Shown piece by piece: positions 23,766 through 32,347 of a stretch of 64,000 bases of DNA. The notes beneath the pieces are model-generated. The model ran no database searches, had not been told where the DNA came from, and saw nothing but the letters and a program-made list of their open reading frames with translations. How positions within the stretch are numbered: position 1 is the stretch's first letter; the number at the start of each line of letters is the position of its first letter. Source of the DNA: CAYQJS01 sp964417895 (lineage in GTDB: Bacteria > Chloroflexota > UBA6077 > SHYK01). The DNA is taken from positions 1-64,000 of the forward strand of contig CAYQJS010000019.1 in NCBI GenBank assembly GCA_964417895.1, in the 5' to 3' direction. The position numbers and the translations under genes are program-made.

Positions 23766-26237
23766 ATGCAGCTCGCGCTCCCCGGGCTCGTGCCCACCAT
23801 CGATCGGCACGCGCTCCTACTCGGTCGGGATGACACGCCGGGCATCGTGTCGGTCAGCGCAGACCGCCACGGCCGTGCCCGGATCTGGCGGCGGGTCGAC
23901 GGCCACGTCGTTTGCGAGCACGACACCTATCCCAACTGGTTCTTCCTGGCCCGTCGCGAGCTACTGGGGGACATCCCCGTCGTCGAGCTTCCAGCCTCCG
24001 TCCTCGAGGGCAAGCCGGCGGCACCGTCCGGGGCGGTCGGGCTGGTGTGTTTGCGTGGCGACAACGCGTTCCAGTACCTGGCGCTCACCGACCACCTCGA
24101 TGAGGTGGAGGCCCAGGTCATGGAGAACGCCCGACGCGCGAGCGACGAAGAGGTCACGCAGGAGCCGCTCTCCGGGCTGGTCTACCTGCGGCCCGCCACC
24201 GAGCAATACCTCACCATCACCGGCCGGACCTACTTCGGTGGTATGACGTACGCGGACGTCCGCCGTTTGCAGTTCGATCTGGAGACCACGGGGCTCGGCT
24301 TCGACCAGGACCGCATCTTTATGGTGTCGGTCAAGGACTCCGAGGGGTACGCCGCGCTCCTGGACATCGGCAGCATGGACGAGGCGGGCATCCTGAGGGA
24401 GCTGGCGCGCATCATCGTGGAGCGGGACCCGGACATCATCGAGAACCACAATATCTTCGACTTCGACATTCGCTTTCTCATCAAACGGGCTGGCGCCCTA
24501 GGCGTCCCGCTGCCTCTGGGACGGGACGGCTCCACCTTCCAGGAGAGCCGCGACAGTGTGAAGGTCGGGGCAGCGAATCAGGGATTCACGCGCTACAGCC
24601 TGGAGGGGCGAGAGATCGTCGACACGCTTCAGGCTACCCGCCGCTTCGCCGCCATCCAGCGAGACCTGCGCAGCAGCGGGCTCAAGGAGGCAGCGCGCTA
24701 CTTCGGCGTCGCCGCCGACGACCGGGAGTACGTGCACGGCCCGGAGATCTGGCGGACGTTTCAGGAGGACCCGGATCGCGTCCGGCGCTACTGTTTCGAC
24801 GATGTGGAGGAAGTGGACCACATCTCCCGGCTGCTCCTCGCGCCATCGTTCGCGCTGGCATCCATGGTGCCCAAGCCCTACGAGCGCATTGCGACGGCCG
24901 GCACCGGCCAGGGCCTCATCGAGCCGCTGCTCCTTCGCGCCTATCTCGCGGCGGGCCATTCGCTTCCGCTCGGGCGGCCGGGTCGGCCCTTCGAGGGTGG
25001 CCGAACAGCGGTCTTCACGACAGGCGTCGTGGAGAACGTCGTGAAGGCTGACGTGGCCTCGTTGTATCCCAGCATCATGCTCGCAGAGCGCATCGGGCCT
25101 GCCAGCGACGACCTGGGCGTCTTTCTCGACCTGCTGGAGCAACTGACCGGGCTTCGTCTGCACCACAAGGGTCGCTCGCGGGCGATGGACACGTCGCCCG
25201 AAACACGGACGTTCCACGAAGCGATGCAAGCGGCGATGAAGGTGCTCATCAACTCGTTCTATGGGGTGCTCGGAGCAGGCTTCGCTGCCTTCTGCGACAC
25301 GGATGCCGCCGCTCATGTCGCATCCCGAGGGCGCGATATTCTGCAGCTGCTGCTGGACGCGCTGCGAGCAAGGGGTGCGGTGCTGGTCGAGGCGGATACG
25401 GACGGGGTGCTGTTCAGCTTGCCTGCGCGTGTGCATGGGGAGAACTGGACGTACGAGGATGAGCTCGCCGTCATCGAGGAGGTGAGCCGCGCGATGCCCC
25501 CGGGCATCGAGGTCGAGCATGATGGGCGCTACCGTGCCATGTACAGCTATCTGGAGAAGAACTATGCGCTTCTCGACTACGAGGCGTCGGCCGCCGCCGG
25601 ATTCCGCTCTCGGGATCCTGTGCGGCTCGTTGGATCTGCGTTCCGTTCGGCAAGGAGCGAGCCGCTGCTCGAGCTCTTCTTACGAGAGGCGCTGGATCGC
25701 ATCTTGCGGGGGGAGCCGGGAGAGGTTCGCGCCCTGTTCCGGGCCTATTGCGGCCGCCTGCACCGGCGCGAGGTCCCGACGGCAGACCTCTGCGTCTCCA
25801 TGCCGCTCAACAAGACGCCGGAGAAATACGGCCAATCGGAGCGGAGGGAGGAGCCCTACGAGGTCTATCTGGCCGCCGGCAACACCGAATGGCGGTCCGG
25901 CCACCGGGTCCACTACTACCAGACCAGGATCGGGAAGAAACTGCTCCAGCCCGATACGACTGACTACGATACCGACTTCTACATCGAGCGGTTGCGCTCG
26001 ACGGCGCTGCAGCGGCTGGAGAAGGCCTTCGCGCGCGCCGATCTCCAGGTGCTCTTCAGCGAGTTCGACGGTCTCTTCGACCCTCCGTTGAACGAGATCC
26101 GGCCACTGAAGGTCACGTACGAGGAGCCCATCGTCTGGGAGTCTGCGGACGACACGGAGACGCGGGGACAAGGCGACGCGGAGACTCGGGGACACGCGGA
26201 CACGGAGACACGGGGACAAGCCGACACGGAGATGTAG
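23766..26237 (+). CDS. Family B DNA polymerase (DNA polymerase II-like) with 3'-5' exonuclease
   Basis: 823 residues. Exonuclease motifs: FDLETTGL (Asp171, Glu173), ENHNIFDFDI and YCFDDVEEV near 342-350. Polymerase motifs: A, KADVASLYPSIML (Asp429); B, KVLINSFYG near 492-500; C, EADTDG (Asp544, Asp546). Both activities should be intact. ATG 23766 is preceded by GGGAG. The last 30 or so residues are a repetitive Asp/Glu/Thr/Arg tail (DTETRGQGDAETRG and variants) encoded by a tandem nucleotide repeat, not expected in the family and probably added by a repeat at the 3' end. A probable role is in DNA repair or translesion synthesis. Confidence 0.95.
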   Translation: MQLALPGLVPTIDRHALLLGRDDTPGIVSVSADRHGRARIWRRVDGHVVCEHDTYPNWFFLARRELLGDIPVVELPASVLEGKPAAPSGAVGLVCLRGDNAFQYLALTDHLDEVEAQVMENARRASDEEVTQEPLSGLVYLRPATEQYLTITGRTYFGGMTYADVRRLQFDLETTGLGFDQDRIFMVSVKDSEGYAALLDIGSMDEAGILRELARIIVERDPDIIENHNIFDFDIRFLIKRAGALGVPLPLGRDGSTFQESRDSVKVGAANQGFTRYSLEGREIVDTLQATRRFAAIQRDLRSSGLKEAARYFGVAADDREYVHGPEIWRTFQEDPDRVRRYCFDDVEEVDHISRLLLAPSFALASMVPKPYERIATAGTGQGLIEPLLLRAYLAAGHSLPLGRPGRPFEGGRTAVFTTGVVENVVKADVASLYPSIMLAERIGPASDDLGVFLDLLEQLTGLRLHHKGRSRAMDTSPETRTFHEAMQAAMKVLINSFYGVLGAGFAAFCDTDAAAHVASRGRDILQLLLDALRARGAVLVEADTDGVLFSLPARVHGENWTYEDELAVIEEVSRAMPPGIEVEHDGRYRAMYSYLEKNYALLDYEASAAAGFRSRDPVRLVGSAFRSARSEPLLELFLREALDRILRGEPGEVRALFRAYCGRLHRREVPTADLCVSMPLNKTPEKYGQSERREEPYEVYLAAGNTEWRSGHRVHYYQTRIGKKLLQPDTTDYDTDFYIERLRSTALQRLEKAFARADLQVLFSEFDGLFDPPLNEIRPLKVTYEEPIVWESADDTETRGQGDAETRGHADTETRGQADTEM
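26152..26235 (+). repeat. Degenerate tandem repeat encoding polymerase C-terminal tail
   Basis: Units of the kind GACACGGAGACACGGGGACA recur about four times with substitutions. The array runs in frame through the 3' end of the polymerase gene to its stop. It resembles common intergenic GACACGG-type repeats. Confidence 0.7.
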
Positions 26238-26342
26238 CGAGGCGAGGTGCCGAGGTGTCGCAACGTGAGGATAGGGTGACAGGCCCGAACGTCGGCTCGC
26301 GTAGCCGAGACGAGTCTGGATCCTGGTCAGCTCGTCTCCGCG

Positions 26343-28064
26343 TCACCGCGTCGCGCCAACGTCCCACTCGTGCGCGTTCCACGTCTCTGTGGAATGTTGC
26401 GTGCGCGCCGCTACGTTCCGGAGCCGGTGCGCGATCATGCTCGGATTCGCGGCGTAGAACAGGCCCATGGCGTTGAGCTGGTCGGAGATGTGGTGGACGA
26501 TCTCGCCCAGCACCTCGACGCGCCCCCCTCTGGGGATGGTGATAAAAAAGCGGTCGATGAGCGCGTCGAACTGGGGGTTCATGTAGCGGGCGTAGTTGGT
26601 GCCTCCGACTCCAACGTAGTTGTTCTCGGGAAGCCGCGCGGCCCGACTGTGGAGCGACGCCAGCGCGGTCTGCGCATTGGGCTGGCGCACCAGCTCGAAG
26701 GACGGGAACGTCGCTCGGTACTCCTGGTCCTGGGCCCGCTGGCGAGGGACGATATACGGCTCGGCTGCTATGCCGACGCGCTGCCAGTCGTCCGCGACGG
26801 TCAACAGCACCTTCTCGCGCAGTAGGTCGCCAGCAGTGGTCCTGGGCTCCAGAACGATTCGCTGGCCGGCTCCGTCCCGGAAGAGGCCGTCCGGGCCCCG
26901 TGTGAAGCCCAGCGTCTCCACGATCTGAGCGGCGCGCCTGGGGTCGTAATCGTAGCGGACGACGCGCCCCTCCACGTCTCTGTAATCCGGGTCGCTGGGA
27001 CTCAGGAAGCTGTGGGCCACCGACGTGACTCCGGACATCAGCGTGTCCACGAGCTGCTGCCGATCGATGGCGTGCAGGAGCGCGCGGCGGAACTGCACGT
27101 CGGCCACAATGGCCGGATTGGTGTTGAGGAGCTGGGGCCAGAGCACCAGCCAGTTGAGAGGGGAAACGTCCATGGTGCCGTCGCGCCATTGATCGCGGAT
27201 GCGTATCGCCTGCTCCAGGTCCAGCCCTCGCCCGAGCGTGAGCTCCACCGCGCCGGCGAGCACGGTGGCCGCAAGCGCATTGGGATCGGGGATGAACCGC
27301 ACCTCGATTTCGTCGATCCGCGGCCGGCCCAGCGCGTACCGGTCGAACGCGGCGAGCGTGAGGTGGCTCCCCCTGACCCAGTCGCGCAGCCTGAATGGGC
27401 CGGCGCCGACGAACTCCTCGCTCCAATAGGGGAGCTGCGTGAAGGTCGCCTTGCCATCGGCTAAGGCACCCTCCAGCAAGTGGCGCGGGAGCGGCATGGT
27501 GGACTGATTGGTAAAGAGCCGATCGGCGGCGATGTAGGGCCGCATCCAGGCAACCGAGATGGTCCTGGCGTCGACGGCCGTGGCGGCTTCGATAGCGTCG
27601 TGGGAGGCGTCGCGGAACACGGCCACTTCCCGGTCCTGCGCCACCTGCAGCGTGAACCGAAAGTCGTCGGCCGTGACTGCTGTGCCATCCTGCCAGCGGG
27701 CGCCCGGCCTGATATGCCAGATCGTCTCCATGCGACCGTCGGGATGGACCCTCCACAGGCCGTTCTCTATGGTGGGCGCCGCCTCGGCGAGCTGCGGACG
27801 GAGCGCGCCCTGGCGATCTATGGTGGCCATCCCCGCGTGTACCAGCTCTTCGACGGCGTCGATGCCGCGGGCGGACGGCGGGGCGAGCTGAGCGCTGAGC
27901 GTCGGCGGCTCGTCCATGATGGCCGCCACGATACGCTTGGGCGGACCCTGCCTCTCCTGGCCGTCAATCGGCCCGGCCGGCGCCCCTGGCGGCCCAGCCG
28001 GCACGCAGGCGGCCAGCAGCAGCGACATCGCGAAGACCAGAGCGCCGGGGCGGTCGATATTCAT
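26343..28064 (-). CDS. ABC transporter solute-binding lipoprotein, family 5
   Basis: 573 residues. Signal peptide with lipobox LLLAAC at about 15-20, then ENGLWRVHPDGRMETIWHIR and GARWQDGTAVTADDF, the family-5 hallmark segments, and a typical GAGPFRLRDWVRGS binding-cleft region. It is related to the other four solute-binding proteins here and likewise lacks neighbouring permease and ATPase genes. A TAGAAT in reverse orientation near 28100 could be its -10 box. Confidence 0.92.
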   Translation of the reverse strand: MNIDRPGALVFAMSLLLAACVPAGPPGAPAGPIDGQERQGPPKRIVAAIMDEPPTLSAQLAPPSARGIDAVEELVHAGMATIDRQGALRPQLAEAAPTIENGLWRVHPDGRMETIWHIRPGARWQDGTAVTADDFRFTLQVAQDREVAVFRDASHDAIEAATAVDARTISVAWMRPYIAADRLFTNQSTMPLPRHLLEGALADGKATFTQLPYWSEEFVGAGPFRLRDWVRGSHLTLAAFDRYALGRPRIDEIEVRFIPDPNALAATVLAGAVELTLGRGLDLEQAIRIRDQWRDGTMDVSPLNWLVLWPQLLNTNPAIVADVQFRRALLHAIDRQQLVDTLMSGVTSVAHSFLSPSDPDYRDVEGRVVRYDYDPRRAAQIVETLGFTRGPDGLFRDGAGQRIVLEPRTTAGDLLREKVLLTVADDWQRVGIAAEPYIVPRQRAQDQEYRATFPSFELVRQPNAQTALASLHSRAARLPENNYVGVGGTNYARYMNPQFDALIDRFFITIPRGGRVEVLGEIVHHISDQLNAMGLFYAANPSMIAHRLRNVAARTQHSTETWNAHEWDVGATR

Positions 28065-28227
28065 CGTTCGGACCCAATCTGAGGATAGGAATCGCCGCCT
28101 ATTCTAGACCGAGAGAGCCTCCCGTCGAGTTGCGACTTCCCCTCGGTGCACCACCACACCCGCTCTGCGGCGGACGCCCAGTTGCCTCGCCCCGGAATAG
28201 TCATCGGGGCTATAGAATGTTTTCGCT

Positions 28228-28494
28228 ATGACGAAGAGCGTGTGGATACAGGATGGCTGCATCCGACTGCCGGACGATGAGCGCGAAAGAGCTGGCATCG
28301 CAGCCGATGACGAGCTGTTCATCACCAGCGCAGCGGGAGTAATCATTCTCTCGTCCCACCCCACGGCGTTCGCGCAGCATGCCGCGGAATTCGAACGCCT
28401 TATGGACGAAGTGGGCATGAGCGAAGCGTCGCTTGTCGAAGGCATTCACCGGGCCCGGAAAGAGATCTACCGCGAGCAGCATGGCGGAGGCTGA
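28228..28494 (+). CDS. AbrB/MazE-type antitoxin-like protein
   Basis: 88 residues. The N-terminus KSVWIQDGCIRLPDDERERAGI is a swapped-hairpin AbrB-like DNA-binding strand pair; the C-terminal helix (ASLVEGIHRARKEIYREQHG) would neutralise a toxin. It overlaps the PIN-domain gene by 14 bp, as in vapBC-type operons. TAGAAT at 28213-28218 lies ten bases before the ATG, another possible leaderless arrangement. Confidence 0.7.
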   Translation: MTKSVWIQDGCIRLPDDERERAGIAADDELFITSAAGVIILSSHPTAFAQHAAEFERLMDEVGMSEASLVEGIHRARKEIYREQHGGG

Positions 28495-28925
28495 GCGCCT
28501 CCGCCCTCCAGCCGTTTACTTCGACGCCGACGTCATTGTCTCTGGCTGCCGATCCCAGCGTGGCGCAAGCTTCGTTCTTCTCCGCCTGGCCGAGTTCGGC
28601 CTGATTACAGCGCTGACGTCTAAACTGGCCCTTCAGGAAGCAGAGCGCCACATTGTGAGCGTGTCGCCTGAGGCAGCCCGAGTCTTCCGGGACGCCGCGC
28701 TCTCGATATTCGGGACGGCTGCCACGGTGCCATCAGCTGGCGACGTGGCTCTTTCGACAGCAGAAGCCGACCCTAAAGATCTGGCCTCGGCGCGCACAGG
28801 GCTGCCGTTACCTCGTAACCTTCAATGTCCGAGACTACCGTCCCTCGGGCGGCCTCCCGGAGGTCCTGTCACCCGGACAGCTCGTGCAGCGGCTTCGATT
28901 GATCCTCACCCATCACGCAGAATAG
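28481..28925 (+). pseudogene. PIN-domain toxin (VapC-like), frameshifted near 28795
   Basis: Starting at ATG 28481, MAEAERLRPPAVYFDADVIV carries the first PIN Asp; LQEAERH gives the Glu and AEADPKD the next Asp. After LASAR the frame is lost in the GC run GCGCGCACA. The shifted frame continues GCRYLVTFNVRDYRP, which holds the last conserved Asp, and ends QRLRLILTHHAE at 28925. A two-base deletion, or one extra base, explains this. PIN proteins are RNases; if the shift is real the toxin is dead while its antitoxin gene remains. Confidence 0.7.
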
Positions 28926-28933
28926 GGACCAGG

Positions 28934-29839
28934 ATGCCAGAGCGATTCGACAAGTTCACGGGGGACGCTCGCAGGGCCCTCCAGTACGCTCAGGAGGAGG
29001 CCCAGCGGCTGAAGCACAGCTATCTCGGGACCGAGCACCTACTGCTTGGCCTGTTGCGCCAGCGCCGAGGTGCTCACGCTACCGCCCTCGCCGATGCGGG
29101 AGTAGACGTAGACCGCGCTCGGAGCACCGTCGAATCCATCGTCGGGGGCGGAGGCACCCTCGCCACTGGCGAGGTCGGCCTGACACCTGGGGCCAAACGA
29201 GTCATCGAGCTGGCCGTGGACGAGGCTCGCCGCCTGAACCACACCTACATCGGGACGGAGCACCTGCTCCTGGGCCTGCTTCGGGAGGGCGAAGGTGTCG
29301 CGGCAGCGAGCCTGCGGAGCCTGGGGGTGAGCCCGGATAGTATCCGAGCTCACATCATCCGCGACATCGCGCTCGATCCCTCCCTGGCGACCGGCCATCG
29401 GATTGAGCGTGCGGCGCGCACCGTCCTGCGCCCACTGGAGCGCCTGCGCCGCGCGCGGCCCCGGGGCGAGGAGCGCACGACGGATCCGTGGACCGCTTTC
29501 GGCCCCGACGTGAGCGTCGTGCAGGTCGACGCGCTGCTCCTAGAAATGGACCGCCTCAACGACGAGATCAGCTACCGCCGTGTCGCCAGCGGCGCAGGGT
29601 ACGAGTGCGGCGTCGTGCGTTTCCTGCCCAGAAGCGAACAGGACCGACTCCAGATCACGCACGCGGACAAAGATGTCGTTTGCCACGTGCTTCGCGGGCG
29701 CGGACGGCTCAGCCTCGACTCGGAGACGCGAGACCTGGAGCCCGGCGCTGTCTGCCGCATCCCGGCGCGGACCCCGCACGACTTCGCGGCGGTCGATGAG
29801 CCGCTGGTGCTGTTCTACGTCAGCGTGGCGGTGGAGTAA
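28934..29839 (+). CDS. Double Clp N-domain protein fused to a C-terminal cupin
   Basis: 301 residues from ATG 28934. Residues about 1-70 (MPERFDKFTGDARRAL, YLGTEHLLLGLL) and 80-150 (LTPGAKRVIELAVDEARR, YIGTEHLLLGLLREGEG) are the two Clp repeats of the ClpC/ClpA N-terminal domain, which bind adaptors and substrates. No AAA+ module follows. Instead a basic linker leads to residues about 220-300, a cupin barrel (DVVCHVLRGRGRLSLD, PGAVCRIPARTPHDFAAV). Stand-alone Clp N-domain proteins are known; the cupin fusion is unusual to me. It starts nine bases after the PIN gene. It might link small-molecule sensing to Clp protease delivery, which is inference. Confidence 0.85.
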   Translation: MPERFDKFTGDARRALQYAQEEAQRLKHSYLGTEHLLLGLLRQRRGAHATALADAGVDVDRARSTVESIVGGGGTLATGEVGLTPGAKRVIELAVDEARRLNHTYIGTEHLLLGLLREGEGVAAASLRSLGVSPDSIRAHIIRDIALDPSLATGHRIERAARTVLRPLERLRRARPRGEERTTDPWTAFGPDVSVVQVDALLLEMDRLNDEISYRRVASGAGYECGVVRFLPRSEQDRLQITHADKDVVCHVLRGRGRLSLDSETRDLEPGAVCRIPARTPHDFAAVDEPLVLFYVSVAVE

Positions 29840-29853
29840 GAGGGCGGTAGCGC

Positions 29854-29892
29854 CTCACCCCAACCCTCTCCCAGAGGGAGAGGGGGAACCCG
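29854..29892. repeat. Dispersed GC-rich palindrome
   Basis: CACCCCAACCCTCTCCC, AGA, GGGAGAGGG forms a hairpin between convergent genes. It is the same class as copies near 18.93, 36.67, 52.3 and 53.73 kb and may act as a weak bidirectional terminator. Confidence 0.6.
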
Positions 29893-29900
29893 GGTGCTGC

Positions 29901-31013
29901 TCAGTCCCTGATGTCCTGCAGAAACCACGCAGTGGGCAGCACCCGGCCGACGCTCGCGGCCTTCGCCGCTTCGTAGACCGCGCCGGCCACGGCGAAGAAC
30001 TGCGCCCCCTGGATGTTGCCTCGCTCGGAGTAGGTGATCTGCTCCGGACTCGTCCTGCCACGGACCCTACCAGCTAGCAGGTCCTCCAAGAAGATGCTCT
30101 TGTCGCCCATCTGCCGGCCGTGGGCTCGCTCGCCGCGCGGTGTCAGCTCGGGACTAGCGGGCCCCGACTCCACGGCGCCCCGCGCCGCATAGGTGACCGC
30201 CTCGTCGTCCACTTTCCACTCCGGTAGGCCCACAGGGCCGGGGGCAGAGCCCAGCCGCAACGACACGTCCACACGGTCGTGCGTCGTGGCGTCCGGCCGG
30301 CCGCCGACTGACGTGATGTGGGTTCCCGGCCCCAGGTAGTCGCCGATGATCACCGGCCTGGTGGAGTCGGTGCAGCCGCACACGATGTCCGCGCCATGGA
30401 AGACGTCGCGCGGGTCGTCGAGCGGCACGACCTCGATGTCGTACCGCTCCGCCATTTCGCGAGCGTACGCCTCACGGTGCTCCTTCGTCGGGCTGAAGAC
30501 CTGCACCCGTTGGATCGGGCGCACCAGGCGCAGCGACTCCATGTGCGAGCGCGCCATGCCGCCCGAGCCCAGCATGCCGATGACACGCGCGTCGTCGCGC
30601 GCCATGTATCTGGCGCCGATAGCCGAGTCCGCCGCCACCCGAAAATGCTGCAGGTGGCCGTCGTTCAGCATTGCCAGGGGCTCGGCGTTCTGGACGTCGA
30701 AGAGCATGATGAGCCCGCAGAAGGTGCCGGGTTGCACCGCGTACTTCTCGTGAGTGACGACGCCCTCGTACTCCGACTGGTAGGTGACGTCGGACTTCAT
30801 GCGGATGGCGAAGTAGCCGGGCGTCGTCGACCCGCCCTCCATCGTGCCCCACTGGTAGAGCCGGGATGGGTCGCGCGTCGGAATCTGAATGTCGATGCGC
30901 GGCCGGCACACGGCCTCGCCCGTCGCCAGCTGCTGGTAGGCGGCGTCCAGCGCATTCAGTGTCATCTCCATGGTGAGAACGCGCCGCACGTCGTCGTTAT
31001 TGAGAAACAGCAC
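29901..31013 (-). CDS. Ornithine cyclodeaminase/mu-crystallin family protein
   Basis: About 370 residues from GTG 31013 (VLFLNNDDVRRVLTMEM), which fits the family's N-terminus; the open frame extends to 31103. The Rossmann fold begins at VIGMLGSGGMARSHMESL, and ADIVCGCTDSTRPVI and THITSVGGRPDATTHDR follow, as in ornithine cyclodeaminase, alanine dehydrogenase and ketimine reductases. These are NAD(P)-dependent enzymes acting on amino or imino acids. Substrate not determinable. It is convergent with the Clp/cupin gene. Confidence 0.88.
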   Translation of the reverse strand: MLFLNNDDVRRVLTMEMTLNALDAAYQQLATGEAVCRPRIDIQIPTRDPSRLYQWGTMEGGSTTPGYFAIRMKSDVTYQSEYEGVVTHEKYAVQPGTFCGLIMLFDVQNAEPLAMLNDGHLQHFRVAADSAIGARYMARDDARVIGMLGSGGMARSHMESLRLVRPIQRVQVFSPTKEHREAYAREMAERYDIEVVPLDDPRDVFHGADIVCGCTDSTRPVIIGDYLGPGTHITSVGGRPDATTHDRVDVSLRLGSAPGPVGLPEWKVDDEAVTYAARGAVESGPASPELTPRGERAHGRQMGDKSIFLEDLLAGRVRGRTSPEQITYSERGNIQGAQFFAVAGAVYEAAKAASVGRVLPTAWFLQDIRD

Positions 31014-31116
31014 GGGACCCCCGCTCTCGGAGCTCGAAAGGCCACTACAGGCGGAGAAGTGTGCCGCCGGTATCTCGTCCGTAGCGCGGTGCTTGTCCCC
31101 CACGGTCCCTGGGAAC

Positions 31117-31147
31117 GGGCGCGGGGCAAGCCCCCGCGCTACGGTAA
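31117..31147. repeat. GC-rich palindrome and short tandem repeat
   Basis: GGGCGCGGGG, CAAG, CCCCCGCGC forms a strong hairpin between the LigB-type and cyclodeaminase genes. About 50 bp further, at 31200-31220, AACTCGG is repeated in tandem next to the LigB gene's stop codon. The palindrome may serve as a terminator for the LigB transcript. Confidence 0.5.
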
Positions 31148-31220
31148 CGGGAACCGACGGGCGACTTGCCGCGATGTACTAGCCGCCCCGGTCCTCTATA
31201 AACTCGGAACTCGGAACTCG

Positions 31221-32234
31221 CTATGCCCACTGCGCGAAGGCCATGGCACAGCCGGTGCCGGCCTCGGAGCGGTAGCAGGGAACGTAGTCGATCAGGTCGA
31301 ACTGGAGGTCGCTCGCGTGCATCGCGCCCGCGGCGGCCGCCCAGTTGCGCGTCTCGGACGTCCCGGACATGAAATGCTTGATCGGCATGCTGGCAAGGCC
31401 CTTCTCGTCCCTAGCCTTGAACGCCGCAATGACCTGCTGGTCCAGGTCCTCTTCGATCACGAAGTGGGTCAACCCGCCGGATGCGATCACGGCGACCGTC
31501 TTATCGCTGTCCCATGACTCGATGGCGCGTCGGACCGCCTTCCCCAGGTCGTAGCATCGCTTCATCGAGGGCTGGTTCGGCGGAAAGTAGGTGTTCAGGA
31601 AGATCGGCACGTGAGGAATCACCTCGTCCCGCATGATTCGTCGGTACACGAACCCGAAGGCATGCCCGATGCTGTGGTTCTCGTGGCGCCCGGGAGGCAA
31701 AGAGCTGGACCGTGCGACGTCGAACTCGTCCTCGATGAGCCGCTCGATGATGTGCTGGCCCAGGCCGGGCTCGCACGGGTGGGTTGTACGTACCTCACGG
31801 GTGTGACCTAACTGCGCGGTTAAAATCCCGGACTCGCGCGCGCGGTCGGACCCGTCCGCCACCAGCGGGGCCGTGTCGACGGTCTCGCCCCAGTACACAC
31901 TCATGGCGGGCATGTTGTCATCGACGAAAGACTCGTGCTGGTCGTCGCCGAAGATCACGGCAACGTCGGGCGCAACTTTTTCGAAGATCTCCGCCAGTCG
32001 GTCCAGGCCCAGCTGGCACGCAGTGTAGCGTTGCTGGTACGTCTCCATGCTCAGTTCCCGCTCGAAGTGCGCGCCCGCGCGCTCCTCCACCAGCTCACTG
32101 AAGACGTAGGCCTTGCCCCTGTACCAGAGCTCGGGGTTGCGGTGGTCCGCCTCCGTCCGCAGGTGCCATTGCTCCGGCTTCAGCGTGAGCTGCGGACTGT
32201 GGGACGTTCCGATTCCGAGGACGATCCTGGCCAT
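31221..32234 (-). CDS. Class III extradiol (LigB-type) dioxygenase
   Basis: 337 residues from ATG 32234, with AAGGAG nine bases upstream. His12 (GTSHSPQL) corresponds to the first iron ligand of protocatechuate 4,5-dioxygenase beta subunits; His100 (GDDQHESF), the HENHSIGH cluster (183-190) and HFVIEE (His255, Glu259/260) supply the other ligand and catalytic positions. The enzyme would cleave a catechol-type ring with Fe(II). No LigA-like small subunit is adjacent. It is upstream of and co-oriented with the cyclodeaminase gene. Confidence 0.88.
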   Translation of the reverse strand: MARIVLGIGTSHSPQLTLKPEQWHLRTEADHRNPELWYRGKAYVFSELVEERAGAHFERELSMETYQQRYTACQLGLDRLAEIFEKVAPDVAVIFGDDQHESFVDDNMPAMSVYWGETVDTAPLVADGSDRARESGILTAQLGHTREVRTTHPCEPGLGQHIIERLIEDEFDVARSSSLPPGRHENHSIGHAFGFVYRRIMRDEVIPHVPIFLNTYFPPNQPSMKRCYDLGKAVRRAIESWDSDKTVAVIASGGLTHFVIEEDLDQQVIAAFKARDEKGLASMPIKHFMSGTSETRNWAAAAGAMHASDLQFDLIDYVPCYRSEAGTGCAMAFAQWA

Positions 32235-32270
32235 GTTCTCATTCTCCTTCAAGGCTGCAGCCACATTGTA

Positions 32271-32347
32271 CGCCGCTCAGCGCCGGGCGCGGACGTTCAC
32301 CACAGAGGCACGGAGAGGTCCTGTGCGCCGCTCAGCGCCGGGCGCGG
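32271..32347. repeat. 22-bp direct repeats flanking a short insert
   Basis: CGCCGCTCAGCGCCGGGCGC occurs at 32271-32290 and again at 32326-32345, both continuing GG. Between them is GTTCACCACAGAGGCACGGAG, a motif common in dispersed bacterial repeats. The second copy contains the stop codon and last codons of the SagB-like gene. Confidence 0.7.

Noticed and set aside
26113..27756. 547-residue minus-strand frame overlapping a solute-binding gene
   Set aside because: Out-of-frame shadow of the family-5 binding protein, extremely Arg/Gly/Pro-rich, no motifs.
30318..31517. 399-residue plus-strand frame over the cyclodeaminase gene
   Set aside because: Antisense shadow; the minus strand carries the Rossmann motif and family landmarks.
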